NCBI GenBank assembly: GCA_045542415.1
Contig: JAZQKZ010000088.1
Coordinates: forward strand, 7,450 to 71,449
DNA: 64,000 nucleotides
Direction: 5' to 3'
Origin: UMGS1958 sp045542415
Lineage (GTDB): Bacteria; Bacillota; Clostridia; UBA1381
Shown here: positions 60,265-64,000 of the stretch, one piece after another
Layout of the letters: the number at the start of each line of letters is the position of its first letter
How positions within the stretch are numbered: the first letter of the stretch is position 1
Translations under genes and position numbers: made by a program
Notes under the pieces: model-generated
Seen by the model: only the letters and a program-made list of their open reading frames with translations
Told to the model about the DNA's origin: nothing
Database searches by the model: none

Positions 60265-61437
60265 ATGCTTAAATATAGAATAATGTATGCAGCGGTATTA
60301 GTGCTGTCTGCTGCGGCGTTTATATACATAAATACGGCATTGTCATTACTGCTTTTGTTGTTGGTTCTTGCTATACCTGTATTTATCAAGCTTTCAGTAT
60401 TTGACAATGCGGGGAAAATAAGTGTGAGCTGTGATATATCTGAATATTGTGTTATCGGTAAGGATGATGCACCGCTGACTATGACTGTGAAAAACAAAAG
60501 CCGTCTGCCGATGGGAAGCATTGAGGTTGTGCTGCTATGTGAAAATCATATGTTTGGTGAATCCCGTGAGGAAAGAATAAATCTTTACGGGAGCGGAAAA
60601 AAACAGGTATATAAAATTCCGATAGAAAATGAAAAGTGTGGAAGAAGCTCTGTAGAGATTAAGGAAATATACTGCTGTGATATGTTTAATATTACACGCT
60701 CAAAGCTTAATTTTACATGGAAGAAGAGCTATACTGTTTATCCGCCGCTTCCGGAGGTTCAGGTGCATGCGGAGAAGCTGCTTAATGCTGAATTTGGCGG
60801 ATATAACTATGATAAGGCGAGACGAGGTAATGATAACAGCGAAGTTTTTGCAATCCGAGAGTATGCAGAGGGTGATGCACTCAGTGCTGCACACTGGAAG
60901 CTTTCGGCAAAGGCTGATGAAATTATCATCCGTGAATGGAGCCGACCAAATAACTTCAGAATACTCTTTATTTTTGATTTGATGAAAACAGATATAGAGA
61001 AAAAAGAGGTTGAATTTGATACGCTTGCGGCAATTATGGGACTTGCCGCAGCAACCTCAAGAGAGGTAATACGTCAGGGAATGGGTCATAATGCGGCTGT
61101 ATTGAATCAGGGAATGCAGCTTGATATGAGTGTGCATATGCTTGATGACAGTACAACACTGTTTGATGAAATGATGAGTGTTGTTATTCCGCCCACCAGT
61201 GATAATTTTATAGATGAATTTTTGTCGTTGGATTTACATAACAGCTATTCGAAGCTTATTTATATCGGACCCCGTGCCAATGCGCACCGACTTTCGCCGA
61301 TTGCGGCATGTATGGATGTTACAGCGATTGCGATAGAAGCGGAAGGGGAACCGTCATATGGCAGAGAAGAGGGATATCCCATTTATTCGCTGTCAGCACA
61401 GAGTATTAAGTTAAAGGCACCGTTCATAGAATTGTGA
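60265..61437 (+). CDS. DUF58 domain protein
   Basis: The 390-residue protein has two N-terminal membrane helices (about 5-40), a beta-rich middle part, and the DUF58 segment with FAIREYAEGD and AAHWKLSAKADEIIIREW near residue 205, then a VWA-like fold (FRILFIFDLMK...). It starts on the base after the MoxR stop. DUF58 proteins are probable clients or adaptors of MoxR ATPases, with a role in envelope processes inferred from repeated association with transglutaminase-like membrane proteins. Confidence 0.88.
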   Translation: MLKYRIMYAAVLVLSAAAFIYINTALSLLLLLLVLAIPVFIKLSVFDNAGKISVSCDISEYCVIGKDDAPLTMTVKNKSRLPMGSIEVVLLCENHMFGESREERINLYGSGKKQVYKIPIENEKCGRSSVEIKEIYCCDMFNITRSKLNFTWKKSYTVYPPLPEVQVHAEKLLNAEFGGYNYDKARRGNDNSEVFAIREYAEGDALSAAHWKLSAKADEIIIREWSRPNNFRILFIFDLMKTDIEKKEVEFDTLAAIMGLAAATSREVIRQGMGHNAAVLNQGMQLDMSVHMLDDSTTLFDEMMSVVIPPTSDNFIDEFLSLDLHNSYSKLIYIGPRANAHRLSPIAACMDVTAIAIEAEGEPSYGREEGYPIYSLSAQSIKLKAPFIEL

Positions 61438-61458
61438 TGCCCGGAGGAGTGAGTTTAT

Positions 61459-63747
61459 TTGCAAAATAGAATTTATGTCGCAGATAATCATATAAAGAAC
61501 GGCAACGTGCTCTCAGGTATGATAGTCTGTGCTCTGTTGAGTGCAGGTATTGCCGGAGTATTTGCTTCGCTTACCCACGATGTTTTAAGTACTGTATTTA
61601 TATTGCTTGAAGCAGTGGTTTTGAGTGCAATATTGGCTGTTCTTGAAAGAAAAGATGCGGCACTTAATATTTTCCGTGCAGCAGCAGTAATAGTGTTTGC
61701 TATATGGGTAATGCTTGATTTTACAGGTATTCGCAGAGCGATGCTTAATACTGTGAATTCGGTTGTAGCATATGCGAATGAAGCGTTTTCGAAGGATATT
61801 GTACATCTGGGAGTGCAGGAAGCATCAAGCGGAGATTATATAGCGCTCTTTGCGATTTTAAATGCCGTTACAACAATGCTTGTGCATTACTTTGTAAGCA
61901 AGCGTGCAGTAGTATGGCTTACGCTGTTGAGCTTTATATTTCTGATAACCGCACTCGCATTGAGAGTAACCGGCTCGGCAATGATTTTACCGTTGATAAT
62001 AACAGGCTGGGTAGGTTGCTGGAGTAAATGCAGTGCAGGTGATGCAAAAAGTGTTGCGTATATCTGTATCGGTATGGCGGCGGTGTTTGTTGTCGGAATG
62101 TTTGTAACCGGTTCGACAGGCTTTAATGGCTTTGGAGGGCTTGAGGAGCTTCATGATGATACGTCGGATTTCATATACAAGCTTAGATTTGGTGAGGATT
62201 TACTGCCGGAGGGCGATTTGTTTGAGGCGGATACAATGCTTGATAACAGCAAAGCAACCATGACGGTAACATTTGAAAAGCCGGAAGCGGTTTACCTCAA
62301 GGGCTTTACCGGTGGAAGCTTTACGGAAAATAAGTGGATTGAATATGACGAGGGTACCTATCTTGGCGAATGGAGCGGTATGCTTGATTATTTCAGAATA
62401 AATAAGTTTGGACCTAACAATATATATTCACAGTATAAGGCGGCAGATGGTAAGGATATTGATACGAATATAATTACCGTAGAGAATACGGGTGCAGACA
62501 GAAGCCGTGTATATCTGCCTTTTACAGCGGAAGCTGTTGAAAATGTGGGAGTGTATTCCTACAGAGATCTGGGTATAAGGTCAAATAAGCTTTTCGGTGC
62601 AAAGAAGTACAGCTTTGTGAATATAGCGATTGAAGAGAAGCCGGAAAGACTGAGTGCAGATTCATGGGTAGGCGGAACTTCGGATGAGAAGAAAGCGGAT
62701 TATCTGAAAAAAGAAAATGTTTACCGTGCATTTGTAAAGGATACATATCTTGATATTGACGAAAAGACTAAAAGTGAAATTGACGAGATTTTTTATAAGG
62801 ATTTTGACATGGATTCAGAGGAAGTCGGTGTTTACACAATCACAACCCGTATCCGTTCAATATTAAGGCTTACAGCAAGCTATACCGAAAATCCGCCGGA
62901 GCCGGAGGATAAGGATTTTATAGGCTGGTTCCTTGCAAGCAGCCGAAAGGGTAATGCGGCATATTATGCAACCGCAGCGGTTATGGCGTACCGTGCAGCA
63001 GGAATCCCGGCAAGATATGCAGAGGGATACTTTGTATCAGAAACTGATGTGTCAAATCTTAATATGACAAAGAAGAACAGTATTGTACTTTCGGGCAGAA
63101 ACGCCCATGCATGGGTAGAGATTTACCGTGACGGTATAGGTTGGGTAAGCGTAGAGGTAACTCCGGGCTTCTATATTGAAGACACGGAAGAAATGGAAGT
63201 TATAGATATTTCGCATACGGTGGATGCAACCGGCGGTCTGAACGGCAGTGGAAGTGAGAATTATACAGGCTCGCTCAGCATGTACAGTCCTGAGAAAGCA
63301 ACACGTCCGGCGGACAGAATGAGCAGCGGAATGAGAATACTGTTAATTCTCATCTGCTTACTTACAATATTTGCCATGATTATGTATATTCGATATATCA
63401 TTCTTATTTATCTCAAGAATGAGAGGATTTACGGTCAGGCAAAGGAGGATACTGCGAATTACATGATGATGTACTTGTGCGGTGCACTTGTTGCAGACGG
63501 AGTGGAGGCTAATCCGGATAATACTACTGCATTAAGACGTGAGCTGCTTGACAAATACGAGGAATTTACGCCGCAGGAATTTGACAGAGTGGTTTCGCTT
63601 ATAAGCCGCTCAAGCTACGGCGGTGCAAGGCTCAGAGAGCATGAGTTGAGAACTATAAGAATATTTATAGAAAAGCTCAGTGCGGAGGTTTATAAAAACA
63701 AGTCATGGTGGAAGAAGATTATTCTTCGATATGTACGGATTGTATAA
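61459..63747 (+). CDS. Transglutaminase-like membrane protein lacking the catalytic Cys
   Basis: The 762-residue protein begins at TTG (61459) after CGGAGGAG. It has about six membrane helices in residues 15-225, an extracytoplasmic part, the transglutaminase-core fold (about 480-580), a further helix near 635-655, and a cytoplasmic tail. In the core the usual G-x-C-x-x-F/Y-A motif reads KGNAAYYATA, so the nucleophile Cys is Ala. The His in NAHAWVEIY is kept, and the third position is Glu in VSVEVTPG in place of the usual Asp. The fold is otherwise normal (RAAGIPARYAEGY). It is the last gene of the MoxR/DUF58 unit and is probably enzymatically inactive. Confidence 0.88.
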   Translation: MQNRIYVADNHIKNGNVLSGMIVCALLSAGIAGVFASLTHDVLSTVFILLEAVVLSAILAVLERKDAALNIFRAAAVIVFAIWVMLDFTGIRRAMLNTVNSVVAYANEAFSKDIVHLGVQEASSGDYIALFAILNAVTTMLVHYFVSKRAVVWLTLLSFIFLITALALRVTGSAMILPLIITGWVGCWSKCSAGDAKSVAYICIGMAAVFVVGMFVTGSTGFNGFGGLEELHDDTSDFIYKLRFGEDLLPEGDLFEADTMLDNSKATMTVTFEKPEAVYLKGFTGGSFTENKWIEYDEGTYLGEWSGMLDYFRINKFGPNNIYSQYKAADGKDIDTNIITVENTGADRSRVYLPFTAEAVENVGVYSYRDLGIRSNKLFGAKKYSFVNIAIEEKPERLSADSWVGGTSDEKKADYLKKENVYRAFVKDTYLDIDEKTKSEIDEIFYKDFDMDSEEVGVYTITTRIRSILRLTASYTENPPEPEDKDFIGWFLASSRKGNAAYYATAAVMAYRAAGIPARYAEGYFVSETDVSNLNMTKKNSIVLSGRNAHAWVEIYRDGIGWVSVEVTPGFYIEDTEEMEVIDISHTVDATGGLNGSGSENYTGSLSMYSPEKATRPADRMSSGMRILLILICLLTIFAMIMYIRYIILIYLKNERIYGQAKEDTANYMMMYLCGALVADGVEANPDNTTALRRELLDKYEEFTPQEFDRVVSLISRSSYGGARLREHELRTIRIFIEKLSAEVYKNKSWWKKIILRYVRIV

Positions 63748-63753
63748 GAGGAG

Positions 63754-63783
63754 AGGAGGTGTTGTGTCAACACCTCCTTTTGT
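63754..63783 (+). terminator. Terminator of the MoxR/DUF58 unit
   Basis: AGGAGGTGTTG pairs perfectly with CAACACCTCCT over a 3-base loop, followed by TTT. Confidence 0.85.
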
Positions 63784-64000
63784 GTAGTAAATTATGGTTT
63801 AGCGGTGTATTGGTTAGCACTTAACCATACGACATAGTAGGGGACTTTGTCCCCTTGAAGACTTTGGTATGATTTGATTTTTTGCTATAACCCCTACTGG
63901 CTTTTCTGCCTACAGCAGCAGAAAAGTCAGCAAAAGAGTGCCGTTAAAGAGGGGACGCCCCTCCCTCTTTAAAATCTCCCGCTGCGCTTTACCAAAAGAT
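63784..64000. other. Non-coding end of window with several hairpins
   Basis: No gene is visible. The stretch holds consecutive inverted repeats: GGGGACTTTGTCCCC (63840-63854), CTTTTCTGC...GCAGAAAAG around 63901-63927, and AAAGAGGGGACGCCCCTCCCTCTTT around 63948-63972. The density of hairpins suggests a repeat or remnant that continues past the window. Confidence 0.4.

Overview
The window looks like part of a low-GC Firmicutes chromosome, most likely a gut-type Clostridia (Lachnospiraceae/Oscillospiraceae-like). Reasons: AGGAGG-type ribosome sites throughout, TTGACA/TATAAT promoters with 17-base spacing, an ACT-domain/PFL (DUF711) gene pair, a GntR (YtrA-type) ABC exporter operon, a BspA-like LRR surface protein and large serine recombinases. 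Species cannot be assigned from the sequence alone. No rRNA, tRNA or CRISPR array was seen.

Positions 1-20,935 form an A+T-rich accessory island attached to the 3' end of a tmRNA gene (ssrA, 20,935-21,275, minus strand). The island carries a second complete ssrA (2,834-3,179, plus strand) with its own promoter and terminator, plus an 81-base ssrA 3'-end remnant (6,776-6,856) fused to a broken amidoligase gene. These ssrA pieces divide the island into modules. One holds two small membrane proteins and a Shedu anti-phage nuclease. One holds a KAP-family P-loop NTPase, a Mor-type regulator, small ORFs and a secreted copper-amine-oxidase-N-like protein. A third holds a type II restriction-modification system with a controller gene, a dGTPase-like HD phosphohydrolase, a coupled amidoligase/class II glutamine amidotransferase/small-protein operon, two large serine recombinases, an unknown 270-residue protein and a DUF927 ATPase. 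Several modules are known or plausible phage-defence genes. The chromosomal-side ssrA has lost 3 bases of its acceptor stem, so the island copy may be the working one.

Positions 21,300-45,262 look like ordinary chromosome: a YtrA-type repressor with an ABC transporter and two permeases; a GH115-like glycoside hydrolase and RadC; threonine/lysine-pathway genes (hom, thrB, lysC), rlmB, an ACT-domain protein and PFL protein; a beta-lactamase-fold serine hydrolase; a giant GT-C glycosyltransferase; then a Na/Pi cotransporter with a PhoP/PhoR-like two-component system and a HAD phosphatase. Three copies of a ~105-base hairpin element with base-paired ends that co-vary between copies lie between thrB/lysC, lysC/rlmB and the ACT/PFL genes.

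Positions 45,428-63,747 form a signalling and cell-surface cluster: an EAL phosphodiesterase with two degenerate GGDEF domains, a 1,404-residue hybrid histidine kinase, an M18 aminopeptidase, a second hybrid kinase whose ATPase domain is degenerate, a 1,330-residue LRR surface protein, and a MoxR ATPase/DUF58/transglutaminase-like trio in which the transglutaminase has lost its catalytic cysteine.
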